From assembly GCA_034439915.1 (NCBI GenBank), contig JAWXBI010000239.1, positions 1-22,418 of the forward strand: a stretch of DNA of 22,418 bases, given 5' to 3'. This document shows, piece by piece, positions 1 through 9,160 of the stretch. The notes below the pieces were generated by a model that was not told the DNA's origin, did not search any database, and saw nothing but the letters and a program-made list of their open reading frames with translations. Position 1 is the stretch's first letter, and each line of letters starts with the position of its first letter. This stretch comes from JADJLQ01 sp034439915. Its GTDB lineage: Bacteria; Bacteroidota; Bacteroidia; Chitinophagales; Saprospiraceae. Both the position numbers and the translations under genes were made by a program.

Positions 1-31
1 CCCAAACGACTGCTCCAAAACCCATGGTCTC

Positions 32-115
32 AACCTCAACCTCAACCTTTACCTTTACCTCAACCTTAACCTCAACCTCAACCTTTACCCCAGCCTTAAC
101 CTTATCCTCAACCCG
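32..115. repeat. Degenerate 6-bp tandem repeat (AACCTY/TACCTY)
   Basis: Fourteen consecutive hexamers can be read from position 32 to 115. They are mostly AACCTC, AACCTT, TACCTT or TACCTC, with decay at the right end (TACCCC, AGCCTT, ATCCTC, AACCCG). The strand is strongly asymmetric: the given strand has no G until position 93. The array ends about 85 bp before the aminotransferase start. It contains no convincing ORF. The function is unknown; replication slippage is the simplest origin. Confidence 0.8.
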
Positions 116-199
116 CCTTCCGTAACCGGAATTCGGGCATGCCTTACCTCTTCTCCCCGCCCTGCTACTCAACTATTTCCCTTAATTTCGCCCCTCTTT

Positions 200-1447
200 A
201 TGACTACCAATCCTATCGTGGTGAATCCATTGGCCCAGGCCTACTTTAAAAGTGATCGGCTTAGCACCCTGAGTTATGCTATTCGGGGCCCCATCTTTGA
301 CAAAGCACATGAAATGCAGTTGGCGGGTCAAAACATCATCAATCTCAATATCGGCAACCCGGCCCCTTTCGGTTTGTTTACCCCGGATGAAATCGTACAC
401 GATATGATATTGAATATCGGTGAAGCCCAGGGGTATTCCCATCACCTCGGTATCTTCCCTGCACGCAAAGCGATCATGCATTATACCCAGAAGCAGGGTA
501 TACAGGGTGTGACCATAGATGATATTTTTATTGGCAATGGGGTGAGTGAATTGATCGTCATGACCCTGCAGGCCATGCTCAATGACGGTGATGAGATTTT
601 GATACCCAGCCCCGACTATCCTTTATGGACTACGGCAGTGTCTTTGGCCGGGGGTAAACCGGTACATTATATCTGCGACGAAGCGAGTGACTGGACCCCG
701 GATATCAAAGACCTGAAGTCTAAAATTACCAACCGGACCAAAGCTATTGTGGTGATCAGCCCCAATAATCCTACCGGTGCCGTTTACCCTAAAGAAATCT
801 TACAACAAATAGCGGACCTGGCCGCAGAAAAAAACCTCATCGTACTTTCCGATGAGATCTACGACAAGATCCTTTTTGATGGGCATGAGCATACACCAAT
901 GGCTACCTTAAACCAGGATGTATTTTACCTGACCTTCGGTGGATTGTCAAAAAATTACCGCGCCACGGGATTCAGAAGTGGGTGGGTAATACTCAGCGGG
1001 GCCAAACACCGTGCCACTTCCTATATTGAAGGCCTTACCTTGCTGGCCAGCATGAGATTATGTGCCAATGTCCCGGCTCAATTTGCCATTCAGACTGCTC
1101 TGGGCGGATACCAAAGCATCGATGACCTGGTCGCACCTAAGGGGAGGATATATAAACAAGGCATGTATACCTATGGTAGGATCAATGCCATCCCCGGGCT
1201 CTCCTGCAGCAAACCCAAAGGGGCGCTCTATGTTTTCCCAAAACTGGATTTGTCGAAGTTCAATTTTGAAGACGATAATGACTTTGTATTAAAACTGCTC
1301 ACTGAACATAAAGTGTTATTGGTACCGGGCACCGGTTTTAATCACCATGATACGGCCCATTTCAGGATCGTATTTTTAGCAGACACCGATATCCTCAATA
1401 CCGCCCTTGACCGGATAGAACACTTGTTGGCCGATTACAGCAAGTAA
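200..1447 (+). CDS. alaA: AlaA-type pyridoxal-phosphate aminotransferase
   Basis: Fold-type I, class I/II aminotransferase of 415 aa, predicted to transfer the amino group between glutamate and pyruvate to make alanine in the cytoplasm. The sequence follows E. coli AlaA closely, as I recall it: an early IRGP segment, then LNIGNPAPFG, IGNGVSELIV, PDYPLWTTAVSL, SPNNPTGAVY and SDEIYDKIL. The PLP-binding lysine is in GGLSKNYRATGFRSGW at about residue 250, and MRLCANVPAQFAIQTALGGY follows. The length matches the family (about 405 aa). The ATG at 200 is the first start that keeps the complete N-terminus. A one-mismatch -7 box (TAATTTCG, 183-190) sits only 9 nt upstream, so promoter placement is uncertain. 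It converges on the GT-C-like gene with a 14-nt gap. Confidence 0.93.
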   Translation: MTTNPIVVNPLAQAYFKSDRLSTLSYAIRGPIFDKAHEMQLAGQNIINLNIGNPAPFGLFTPDEIVHDMILNIGEAQGYSHHLGIFPARKAIMHYTQKQGIQGVTIDDIFIGNGVSELIVMTLQAMLNDGDEILIPSPDYPLWTTAVSLAGGKPVHYICDEASDWTPDIKDLKSKITNRTKAIVVISPNNPTGAVYPKEILQQIADLAAEKNLIVLSDEIYDKILFDGHEHTPMATLNQDVFYLTFGGLSKNYRATGFRSGWVILSGAKHRATSYIEGLTLLASMRLCANVPAQFAIQTALGGYQSIDDLVAPKGRIYKQGMYTYGRINAIPGLSCSKPKGALYVFPKLDLSKFNFEDDNDFVLKLLTEHKVLLVPGTGFNHHDTAHFRIVFLADTDILNTALDRIEHLLADYSK

Positions 1448-1461
1448 CTTGGCCTGATGGG

Positions 1462-4185
1462 TTATTGCACCATAGCTTCATATTTTGCGGCCTGGGTATT
1501 ATCTCCCAGTAACCTGAAACATTTAGCTATCCTTTGATACAGGTCTTTTTGTTTGTTGCCAGCCCCTAACGCAAAGCCATATTGTTCCAGGGCTTTTTTA
1601 TAATTTTTTTCATTTTCATAGACCATTCCTGACCATTTGTACGAGTTGGCGAGGTCGTATTTTTCTTCAATGAGTTTGGCGAATATTGGTTTGGCATCAT
1701 TGGGTTTACCGGTATTGACATAAATCAATCCCTTTAACGCTTGATTGGGCATAAATTCAGGATGGTGTTTGGCGCTCTCCGTATTGTACACCTGAGCCTG
1801 AGACCAATTACCATTCTGAGCATAGATGTAGGCCAATTGAAACCATCCCCACTCACTCCTGGGATTGTATTTGAGAAATGAAGTCAGTTTTTGAATAGCC
1901 GCATTGGCATCATTGGCGGTGATGGCCCGCATGGCGGCGAGATCATCCCGGTTGCGCCGCTTATAGATAAAACAAAGCGGTTTGCCGTCGATCTTCAGGG
2001 TATACAATGAATCGCCTTTAGGGAAAATATTATTTTTTAATTGATAGGGGTGAATGTACATATTGGGAAAAATGGCATAGTCCCAGTCCGTGGTTCCCCG
2101 TTCATAATACCGCGTATATCCCGTCGAAACACTATCGTCGAATCCTTTAAAATATTCCGCGGTTTCCACACCGCCATTGGATGCAATGACCAGCTTGGTC
2201 CCTTTGGAGTGATGTTCCCGAATATATTCTTTGAGCCAGGAAGATCCTTGTTTTAAACTGTTCAGACTATAATCCCATTCATATTTACCGTAGGCCCCAC
2301 CCGTACCTCCGATGGCTTCATTGTAATATAAATATTCAAAAGGATGATTGCGCAATACGTACTGAAGAGGATGCAACAATAAAATCAACACCATTCCCAT
2401 CGACCAATACGAATGGTTCAGGGAGGGATTGGACCGGATCAGGCTATCCCATCCTATGGCCGAACAAATGGCGATGAAAGGAAAAATAAATAAAAAATGT
2501 CTCCAACTCCCATACATATTACCCAGTTTGAGGTATGAATAGATCAAAGGGAAAAGGAAACAAAACAAAAAGAAAAACACCAGGTATTTTTCAACGATCA
2601 TTTTACGGGTAAAATAAAAATAGCCTATTAATGCGACCCCGATCCAAACAGCAACCGGAATGGTGATCAAGACATATTTAATGACATAATAATCCGGCAT
2701 AGATGAAGAAAGCCGGTAGTTGGATTCAAAAATCTGATACAAAGCCACTGGGTGATTGCCCGAACTTTTAATGACTTCCAGGCAATGTTTGATCGGGGAT
2801 ACCAGTCCATATGGCCAGACCAGTAAGGAAAGCACAAAGGCGATGATCACTGCCCCGACAAGGAAAAGCGCAGGCCGCCATGCTGCTTTGTCAAGTTTAA
2901 TTAGTTTGGGGATAGATTTGTTTTTTACCAAATGCATCATCGAATACAAGGCCATAAAAGCACCCAATAAGACCCCTCCTGCCAGTCTCGAGGCAAAACT
3001 CAAGGCCAGTGCCAGGATCACATACATGGTATATTTTCTGCTGACCAAAGGATAGTGATCCCAATATCTCAGGATAGCGTATACCCCAAATACCGTGAAC
3101 GTGGATAAAGGAATGTCCCGGTGATTGTTAAAGACATTTCCCATATAGATCGGTGTCAATACCATCAGAAGAGTGGTAAATAATGCAAGACGGTACCCTC
3201 CCAGGCGCAATGCAATCAACGAAGCAAATAAAATGCTAAACCAGCCCGTCAGGGCATTGATGAGGTGGCGAAAGGTAAAATTTCGTTCCAAACCAAATGG
3301 TTTTCCAAATGCATATAAGGCATTATCAAATACCTGGCCGTTAAAATATTGTGGGTCTATTCCTGATTTAACCATGGAACTGGTATCGGCTCCCAGAGTA
3401 GCATAAAAGCGGTATACTTTTTCTGCCTGTCCAAGGTATCTGCTTTCATCGCTGCTGATTCCAACATTCATGGCACCCACAAGGGCATATAGTAAGCCCA
3501 GGGCTAGTAACCCGATATAAACCAATCGATAGACAAGTTGCAATTTTGTGGTTAAATCCAAACCCGGTATTCGCAATAAATTCCTGGGGGTTTTGATTTC
3601 AGATAGTAAACGATTGTTTATTTTTTCTTTTAGGCTTAAGGATGGAATGGCAACAGTTTCAGCGGGTATGATCCAGGACTTCTTGGTCAATCCTGACCGG
3701 CTCAGGTTTTCATTTATATTGGCCAGAAACTTAGCTACATTTTGTTTTTTGGCTTCTTTAGCCCATTTAAAATACCCTTTTGGAAAAAATGTGGTTGCCG
3801 TTGACCTGTCGACGCTTCCTTTCCGGCTGACATAATTAATGATGACGGGATGTTGAGGGTCGCCGGTGAGTTTGTATCGATTCCAATGTTCCAGGTCTGA
3901 TTCCCAATTTGTGGCATTCAGGTCGATGACCAGGAGGTTTTTTTGCAGGAAAGCCAGATCCATTTCCTCGCCATTTCTCAGAGACTGGGAAGGTAAAGCG
4001 TCTGCCAGTTGGTCATTGTCTGTGAACAGTTTGATGGTATCAACGCCTTTAGTCTGATTTTTAATCTTATTCAGCGTTTCCTGAATGACCTGGGTTTCAA
4101 AATTGCCAGTATGGAGCAACAATACATTTAATGAAGGACTCACCGAGGTTTTTATCAAATCCGGATTGTTTTTTTGTTTAGCCAT
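1462..4185 (-). CDS. GT-C-like multi-spanning membrane protein with TPR tail
   Basis: A 907-aa protein in three parts. Residues 1-200 are soluble and do not match a family I recognise; they contain alternating strand/helix stretches (LNVLLLHTGNFETQVIQETL, NLLVIDLNATNWESDLE). From about 215 to 640 there are roughly ten or more hydrophobic segments. A loop after the first carries acidic ISSDESRYL (about residue 245), and a later loop carries NNHRDIPLS (about 355). Both resemble the acidic/arginine loops of GT-C (family 39/83-like) polyprenyl-phosphate-sugar glycosyltransferases. Residues about 760-907 read as TPR-like helices (GWFQLAYIYAQNGNWSQA, LANSYKWSGMVYENEKNYKK). The gene starts 13 nt after the GT2-methyltransferase gene on the same strand, so the two are probably co-transcribed. 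Donor and acceptor cannot be told from sequence. Confidence 0.75.
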   Translation of the reverse strand: MAKQKNNPDLIKTSVSPSLNVLLLHTGNFETQVIQETLNKIKNQTKGVDTIKLFTDNDQLADALPSQSLRNGEEMDLAFLQKNLLVIDLNATNWESDLEHWNRYKLTGDPQHPVIINYVSRKGSVDRSTATTFFPKGYFKWAKEAKKQNVAKFLANINENLSRSGLTKKSWIIPAETVAIPSLSLKEKINNRLLSEIKTPRNLLRIPGLDLTTKLQLVYRLVYIGLLALGLLYALVGAMNVGISSDESRYLGQAEKVYRFYATLGADTSSMVKSGIDPQYFNGQVFDNALYAFGKPFGLERNFTFRHLINALTGWFSILFASLIALRLGGYRLALFTTLLMVLTPIYMGNVFNNHRDIPLSTFTVFGVYAILRYWDHYPLVSRKYTMYVILALALSFASRLAGGVLLGAFMALYSMMHLVKNKSIPKLIKLDKAAWRPALFLVGAVIIAFVLSLLVWPYGLVSPIKHCLEVIKSSGNHPVALYQIFESNYRLSSSMPDYYVIKYVLITIPVAVWIGVALIGYFYFTRKMIVEKYLVFFFLFCFLFPLIYSYLKLGNMYGSWRHFLFIFPFIAICSAIGWDSLIRSNPSLNHSYWSMGMVLILLLHPLQYVLRNHPFEYLYYNEAIGGTGGAYGKYEWDYSLNSLKQGSSWLKEYIREHHSKGTKLVIASNGGVETAEYFKGFDDSVSTGYTRYYERGTTDWDYAIFPNMYIHPYQLKNNIFPKGDSLYTLKIDGKPLCFIYKRRNRDDLAAMRAITANDANAAIQKLTSFLKYNPRSEWGWFQLAYIYAQNGNWSQAQVYNTESAKHHPEFMPNQALKGLIYVNTGKPNDAKPIFAKLIEEKYDLANSYKWSGMVYENEKNYKKALEQYGFALGAGNKQKDLYQRIAKCFRLLGDNTQAAKYEAMVQ

Positions 4186-4198
4186 AGGGGTAGGGTGT

Positions 4199-5698
4199 TT
4201 AGGATGCTATTTGTTTTTGTTTCCTGATTTCGGAAGCTTTTATACTGTGCTTAATCAGGTTTTTTACAACCGGAGTGGCTTTTACATGTAATAGATATTC
4301 ATAGGAAAACAACCCTTTAAATAAGGAGATTAGAAAAGCGTTGAGGTGGACGAGTGACCTCGACCAAAAATTTAAACCAAATGCCTCAGGATAAGGTGCA
4401 GGCAGTCCTTCCACGCTGATTATTTTCATACCGGATTGTTCACATAATCGCTGGATGGATCTTTTGGTATACAACCTTTTGTGGTTGAGGTCCAGGATAC
4501 CTCGTTTGCCATAGTTAAACCCGCCAAACAACAATTGAAAGCGGGTAATAAAAAATCCAACATTCGCCGTCAGCAAATAAATTTCAGGATTGGACAATTT
4601 TATATTTTCCCTCAGTTGATCGAGGATTTTTTCAGGGTGTTCAACGGTTTCCATGACATCCATCAAAACGATGACATCATATTCATCATAGGGAATAGAA
4701 TGTGGCAGCTCAGGCAAATCCGATTGCAGGTAATGCGTGAAACGTTCCGGATAAAGTGTGCTTCGGGAATCTATACCCGTCACGGTGCACCCTTTCTTTA
4801 ATAATTCCATGGAGATCAATCCCATGCTATCGCCAAGGTCGAGCACCCTGGTACCCGGAGCAATTTGATCAATGATCTTGGTATGCGATGATAAAAAACC
4901 GGATTTGAGCCGATACGGGGTATCCATGGCGTCCAGGTCATATTCCCTTTTATAAAAAATGCCGAATTGTTGCAGGCGGCTGTGTATGGATGCCTTCATG
5001 ATATTATAGGCATACTCGGTGCCATTGACATAACATACCTCATCGCCATAATGGGTGGGTATCGGAACTTCCACAATTTTCATCCGGGCCATGACGAGTT
5101 GTATGATGATCTGGGTGTCAAAATGAAAATCATTGGAATTTCGTTCAATGGGCAGTTTGGATAAAGCAGCGACTGCATAGGCCCGATAGCCGGAATGAAA
5201 TTCGGACAACCGGGTTCCTAAAATCCGGTTTTGAACCTGGGTTAGGATAATGTTACCGACGAATTTATAATAGGGCATTTTGCCTTTGAGCGCATCGTGT
5301 TTGTTCAACATCCGGGATCCAAAGACGGCATCGGCTTTGCCCTCTGCAATCGGAACCACCAATCGATCAAACTCTTCGGGAGCATATTGTCCGTCCCCAT
5401 GTAATAACAAAACGATATCAAAGCGGTGCAGCTGTGCATAATGATACCCAAGTTTCTGATTGCCACCATACCCCTGGTTTACAGGGTTGTAGAGCACGGT
5501 CAGGTTGAGATTTAAGTTTTGTTTTTGGTACTCTAAAGCCCGCTCAAAGGTTTTATCGCGAGATTGATCATCGATGATCAGGATTTCATAGTCGTATTTT
5601 TCTAGGGTTTCTTTGGGGATGCGGTGCAACACTTTTTCAATGTGGCGTTCTGCATTATAAGCTACGATAAAAATAAGCAACCTCGGATGGGCATACAT
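4199..5698 (-). CDS. GT2 glycosyltransferase fused to SAM methyltransferase
   Basis: A 499-aa two-domain protein. Residues 1 to about 240 are a family 2 glycosyltransferase of the polyprenyl-phosphate (DPM1-like) type: LLIFIVAYNAERHIEKVL, ILIIDDQSRDKT, NQGYGGNQKLGYHYA, the metal-binding HGDGQY near residue 102, and VFGSRML. From about 275 to 430 there is a class I SAM-dependent methyltransferase: RVLDLGDSMGLISMELL near 285-300, an acidic VTGIDS at the end of the second strand, and VLMDVMETVEHPEKIL near 340-355. The C-terminus has short hydrophobic stretches but no clear transmembrane anchor. It is the first gene of a minus-strand pair with the GT-C-like protein, and diverges from the other GT2 gene. 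Likely role: making a sugar-lipid donor and methylating a small molecule or glycan. The substrate is not predictable. Confidence 0.85.
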   Translation of the reverse strand: MYAHPRLLIFIVAYNAERHIEKVLHRIPKETLEKYDYEILIIDDQSRDKTFERALEYQKQNLNLNLTVLYNPVNQGYGGNQKLGYHYAQLHRFDIVLLLHGDGQYAPEEFDRLVVPIAEGKADAVFGSRMLNKHDALKGKMPYYKFVGNIILTQVQNRILGTRLSEFHSGYRAYAVAALSKLPIERNSNDFHFDTQIIIQLVMARMKIVEVPIPTHYGDEVCYVNGTEYAYNIMKASIHSRLQQFGIFYKREYDLDAMDTPYRLKSGFLSSHTKIIDQIAPGTRVLDLGDSMGLISMELLKKGCTVTGIDSRSTLYPERFTHYLQSDLPELPHSIPYDEYDVIVLMDVMETVEHPEKILDQLRENIKLSNPEIYLLTANVGFFITRFQLLFGGFNYGKRGILDLNHKRLYTKRSIQRLCEQSGMKIISVEGLPAPYPEAFGLNFWSRSLVHLNAFLISLFKGLFSYEYLLHVKATPVVKNLIKHSIKASEIRKQKQIAS

Positions 5699-5866
5699 GT
5701 ACTCAGTTCTTTATCCAACGTAAAATTATGAAAATATTGATATGTTTGACCATTACTTTCAAAGCCTGGGATCCCGGTATGCCGGCTATCACGGATTGTG
5801 TGAAGTAATGTAATAACCGGCTACCCGGCCGTTAACCAACCCGGGTATAAATTGAACTTTTCAGCG

Positions 5867-6583
5867 ATGTCGAAATACTTATTATCTGTTCTGATGCCGG
5901 CCTATAACGAAGCTGCTACTATTTACAGGGCATTGGAAGCTGTGGCAGGCGTGCGGTTAGCGGAAGAAGGGCAGATGGAAATTTTAGTGATTGATGATCA
6001 TTCAACCGATGATACCGCAAATGAAGTCAGCCGGTTTACCAAAACCTATCCGGAAATAAATCTCCGCTATTTCAAACAAGGCACCAACCAGGGTAAAGGC
6101 GCGGCCCTGCACCTCGGTATCCTGGAAGCCAGGGGGGACTTTACCCTGATACAGGATGCTGACCTGGAATATGACCCTAATGAATACCATTTATTGTTAA
6201 GACCTATTTTAGAAGGTAAGGCAGATGTAGTTTATGGTTCCAGGTTTGTAGGCGGAAAGCCTCACCGGGTATTGTTTTTTATGCATACGATAGGAAACAA
6301 ATTGTTGACCTTCCTTTCCAACTTATTGACCAATATCAACCTGACAGACCTGGAGACTTGTTATAAAGTATTCCGGACGGAACTGCTCAAAAAAATTAAG
6401 CTGAAAGAAAAAAGGTTTGGATTTGAACCGGAAGTGACCGCTAAAATTTGCAAAATCCCGGGAGTGAGGATTTATGAAGTGGGTATTTCTTATTATGGCC
6501 GGACCTATGCTGAAGGAAAAAAAATAAACTGGAAAGACGGGTTCAGGGCTATATATTGCATTATCCGGTACAATGTGTTTTGA
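5867..6583 (+). CDS. DPM1-like family 2 glycosyltransferase
   Basis: Soluble GT2 enzyme of 238 aa, of the dolichol/undecaprenyl-phosphate sugar synthase type. Motifs in order are LSVLMPAYNEAATI (N-terminal nucleotide-binding strand), EILVIDDHSTDDT, NQGKGAALHLGILEARGD, the catalytic/metal QDADLEYDP near residue 98, VVYGSRFVGG, LTDLETCYKVFR, and GFEPEVTAKI near residue 185. The last two are typical of the DPM1 group. An in-frame TTG at 5852 would add five residues; the ATG at 5867 is preferred because the conserved beta strand begins five residues after it. No Shine-Dalgarno is visible. The protein probably charges a lipid carrier with a sugar for a GT-C enzyme, possibly the one encoded at 1462-4185; that pairing is inference. 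Confidence 0.88.
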   Translation: MSKYLLSVLMPAYNEAATIYRALEAVAGVRLAEEGQMEILVIDDHSTDDTANEVSRFTKTYPEINLRYFKQGTNQGKGAALHLGILEARGDFTLIQDADLEYDPNEYHLLLRPILEGKADVVYGSRFVGGKPHRVLFFMHTIGNKLLTFLSNLLTNINLTDLETCYKVFRTELLKKIKLKEKRFGFEPEVTAKICKIPGVRIYEVGISYYGRTYAEGKKINWKDGFRAIYCIIRYNVF

Positions 6584-6621
6584 TCCGAATAAATAAAAAA
6601 AGAATTGATTCAGGCGGGATA

Positions 6622-8568
6622 TTAGATATCCACCTTGGCATACTTGGCGTTGGCTTCGATAAATTGACGTCTGGGTTCAACTTCGGATCCCATCAGCATC
6701 GAAAAGGTACGGTCGGCTGCTGCCGCATCATCTATACTTACTTTCTTAAGTATCCGTTCTTTAGGGTCCATCGTGGTGGACCAAAGCTGATCCGCGTTCA
6801 TTTCCCCTAAACCTTTATATCGCTGAATTTTTACATTCGCCTCATTGCCTCCTTTGGCCAGAGTTTCCACCGCTTTTTTTCTATCCTCTTCTGTCCAGCA
6901 ATACTGTTGTTGTTTACCCCTGGAGATCAGGTAAAGGGGTGGGGCGGCTATATAGATAAACCCTTTTTCAATCATTGATCTCATATACCTGAAAAAGAAA
7001 GTCAATATCAGGGTGACGATATGGCTGCCATCAATGTCAGCGTCGCACATGATAATCACTTTGTGGAATCGCAATTTATCTATGTTCAACCGGCGTTCGC
7101 CATCTTTCTCTTCAATCCTTACCCCCAATACATTAAAAATATTTTTAATCTCCTCGCTCTCGTAAATTTTATGTTCAAACGCTTTTTCGACGTTCAGGAT
7201 TTTACCTTTCAATGGTAATACCGCCTGAAAATTCCGGTCCCTGCCGGTCTTGGCCGTACCCCCTGCACTTTCACCTTCCACGAGGTAGACCTCACATTCT
7301 TCAGGTCGGCGACTGGAACAATCCGCAAATTTGTCGGGTAAGGAAATCGAGCTTAATCCTTTTTTACCGATGATCAGTTCACGTGCTGCACGTGCCGCCT
7401 CACGGGCCCTGGCCGCCAGCATGACTTTTTCCATAATGCGTTTGGCATCGCCCGGATTTACCTCCAAATAATGTTTGAGTATATCTCCTACTGCGTGGGA
7501 CACTACCGTTGTTACTTCATTGTTTCCCAGTTCCCCTTTGGTCTGTCCTTTAAACTGTGGTTCTGGGATCTTGACTGAAATCACGGCGGTCAGGCCTTCC
7601 CGGAAATCTTCACCGGCTACTTTAAACTTGAGTTTGGCAAAATAACCACTGGATTCCCCGTAATCGGAGAATACTTTTGAAATAGCCATCCGAAAACCGC
7701 GAAGGTGGGTTCCGCCTTCCCGGGTATTGATGTTGTTGACAAAACTGTAAATATTTTCATTGTAACCATCATTGTATTGCATAGCTACATCGACTTCGAT
7801 ATTGTCTTCCTTGCCCTTTACGACTATCGGATGCTCAATTAGCGGGGTACGGCCTTCGTCGAGATAGGTGACAAATTCTGCTAATCCACCGGTGGAAAAA
7901 AAGTCTTCGCGGATGGGCTGTCCATCGTCGTCCAATTCCCTTTCATCAAACAATTCCATTTTAAGGCCGGGGTTGAGAAAGGACAATTCATGCAATCGGT
8001 TGGAAAGGGTTTCCCTTTTGTATTCCAACATTTCGAAAATAGTATGATCGGGTCTAAACGTAATCGTAGTACCGGTCTCTTCGGAATTGCCTACGATGTT
8101 GACATCGCTCAGTGGTTTCCCCTTGGAATATTCCTGGACCCAGATCTTGCCATCGCGTTTGATCTCTGCTTTGAGGTGTTCACTGAGGGCATTGACGCAG
8201 GATACCCCTACGCCATGCAATCCCCCGGAAACTTTATAGGTATCCTTATCAAACTTACCCCCCGCATGCAATACGGTGAGGACGACTTCAAGCGCCGATT
8301 TTTTCTGTTGTTCGTGGTAACCGGTAGGGATTCCTCTGCCATTATCGCTGACGGTAATGGAGTTATCGGGGTGGATCGTAGTGACAATATGGGTACAATA
8401 ACCGGCCAGGTGTTCATCAATAGAATTATCTATAACCTCCCACACCAGGTGGTGAAGTCCTTTGGTATCGGTAGACCCAATATACATACCAGGCCTTCTT
8501 CTGACGGCTTCGAGGCCTTCCAGCGCCTGTATGTTTTTTGCGGTATATTCACCCCGGTTTTGTGTCAT
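6622..8568 (-). CDS. gyrB: DNA gyrase subunit B
   Basis: ATPase subunit of DNA gyrase, about 648 aa, which introduces negative supercoils together with GyrA. The GHKL ATPase domain shows VIDNSIDEHLAGYC, DNGRGIPTGYH and GGLHGVGVSCVNALS. The transducer contains INTREGGTHLRGF. The TOPRIM domain has EGESAGGTAK (about residue 431) and IMCDADIDGSHI (about 511), and the tail has RYKGLGEMNADQLW and EVEPRRQFIE. It lacks the large insertion of the E. coli enzyme, as expected for this phylum. The ATG at 8568 is chosen over an in-frame TTG at 8595 because that TTG lies inside an exact TAnnTTTG promoter box and because GyrB normally starts about ten residues before the ENIQ-like segment (here AKNIQALEGLEAVR). 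GyrB is preferred to ParE from the C-terminal pattern; I am fairly sure. Confidence 0.95.
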   Translation of the reverse strand: MTQNRGEYTAKNIQALEGLEAVRRRPGMYIGSTDTKGLHHLVWEVIDNSIDEHLAGYCTHIVTTIHPDNSITVSDNGRGIPTGYHEQQKKSALEVVLTVLHAGGKFDKDTYKVSGGLHGVGVSCVNALSEHLKAEIKRDGKIWVQEYSKGKPLSDVNIVGNSEETGTTITFRPDHTIFEMLEYKRETLSNRLHELSFLNPGLKMELFDERELDDDGQPIREDFFSTGGLAEFVTYLDEGRTPLIEHPIVVKGKEDNIEVDVAMQYNDGYNENIYSFVNNINTREGGTHLRGFRMAISKVFSDYGESSGYFAKLKFKVAGEDFREGLTAVISVKIPEPQFKGQTKGELGNNEVTTVVSHAVGDILKHYLEVNPGDAKRIMEKVMLAARAREAARAARELIIGKKGLSSISLPDKFADCSSRRPEECEVYLVEGESAGGTAKTGRDRNFQAVLPLKGKILNVEKAFEHKIYESEEIKNIFNVLGVRIEEKDGERRLNIDKLRFHKVIIMCDADIDGSHIVTLILTFFFRYMRSMIEKGFIYIAAPPLYLISRGKQQQYCWTEEDRKKAVETLAKGGNEANVKIQRYKGLGEMNADQLWSTTMDPKERILKKVSIDDAAAADRTFSMLMGSEVEPRRQFIEANAKYAKVDI

Positions 8569-8592
8569 TTTTGATGTGGCAGTAATTGGGTG

Positions 8593-8600
8593 CAAAATTA
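8593..8600 (-). promoter_or_regulatory. Putative gyrB promoter -7 box (TAATTTTG)
   Basis: The minus strand reads TAATTTTG, an exact match to the Bacteroidota -7 consensus TAnnTTTG, 24 nt before the preferred gyrB ATG at 8568. No clear TTG is seen in the -33 region, so the call rests on the box and its spacing. Confidence 0.5.
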
Positions 8601-8713
8601 CACATTTTGGAGGAGAATATATTAAAATAAATCGAAATAGTTTTGGGGTCGATGCAATCTAAATTTTTGTATTTTAAAGATCTATACATATACAATTATT
8701 TTATATTTTAAGT

Positions 8714-9160
8714 ATGGATAAGACCTTCATTTATACCCTGTCCGGCAAAGATATACTAGCCAAATCCCTGCTTTTTCAATACGCTGAATTTAAAAAATGG
8801 GCCTGGTATGGCGATTTGGGAACCGGTAAAACCACGCTGACCAAATCGTGTTCGAAATTATTAGGTTCCGTGGATGCGGGGTCGAGTCCTACGTTTTCAA
8901 TAGTCAACCAATACCAGACGATCCGGCATGAATCTATCTGGCATCTGGATCTTTACCGGCTTAAGAATACCGAAGAAGCGTTTCAAGCCGGAATCTATGA
9001 ACTGATCCGGGGCGATGACTATTATTTTGTAGAGTGGCCTGAATTGATTGAAGATTGGATGGACGACAGCTGGTTGAAGCTATACATAGAGGCACTGGAT
9101 GATGAAACCCGCGTGATAAAAGTAAATTCCTTATCCCCCGGCGCTATTCATCATCGTTGA
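8714..9160 (+). CDS. tsaE: tRNA threonylcarbamoyladenosine biosynthesis ATPase TsaE
   Basis: P-loop ATPase of 148 aa that works with TsaB, TsaC and TsaD to make t6A37 on ANN-decoding tRNAs. The Walker A motif is GDLGTGKTT at residues 33-41. It is followed by the family signature SSPTFSIVNQY, then HLDLYRL, and a Walker B-like FVEWPELIEDW. The length is normal for the family. The ATG at 8714 lies in an AT-rich intergenic region shared with the divergent gyrB. The 3' end overlaps the convergent universal stress protein gene by 17 bp. Confidence 0.93.
   Translation: MDKTFIYTLSGKDILAKSLLFQYAEFKKWAWYGDLGTGKTTLTKSCSKLLGSVDAGSSPTFSIVNQYQTIRHESIWHLDLYRLKNTEEAFQAGIYELIRGDDYYFVEWPELIEDWMDDSWLKLYIEALDDETRVIKVNSLSPGAIHHR

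Noticed and set aside
5699..5866. GC-rich partial repeats (CCGG-containing) between the divergent GT2 genes
   Set aside because: The arms are short and imperfect. The region is best read as an ordinary divergent promoter region, with no exact -7 box found.
7990..8574. Plus-strand open frame of 194 codons inside gyrB
   Set aside because: It is fully antisense to a highly conserved GyrB region and its translation resembles no protein family.
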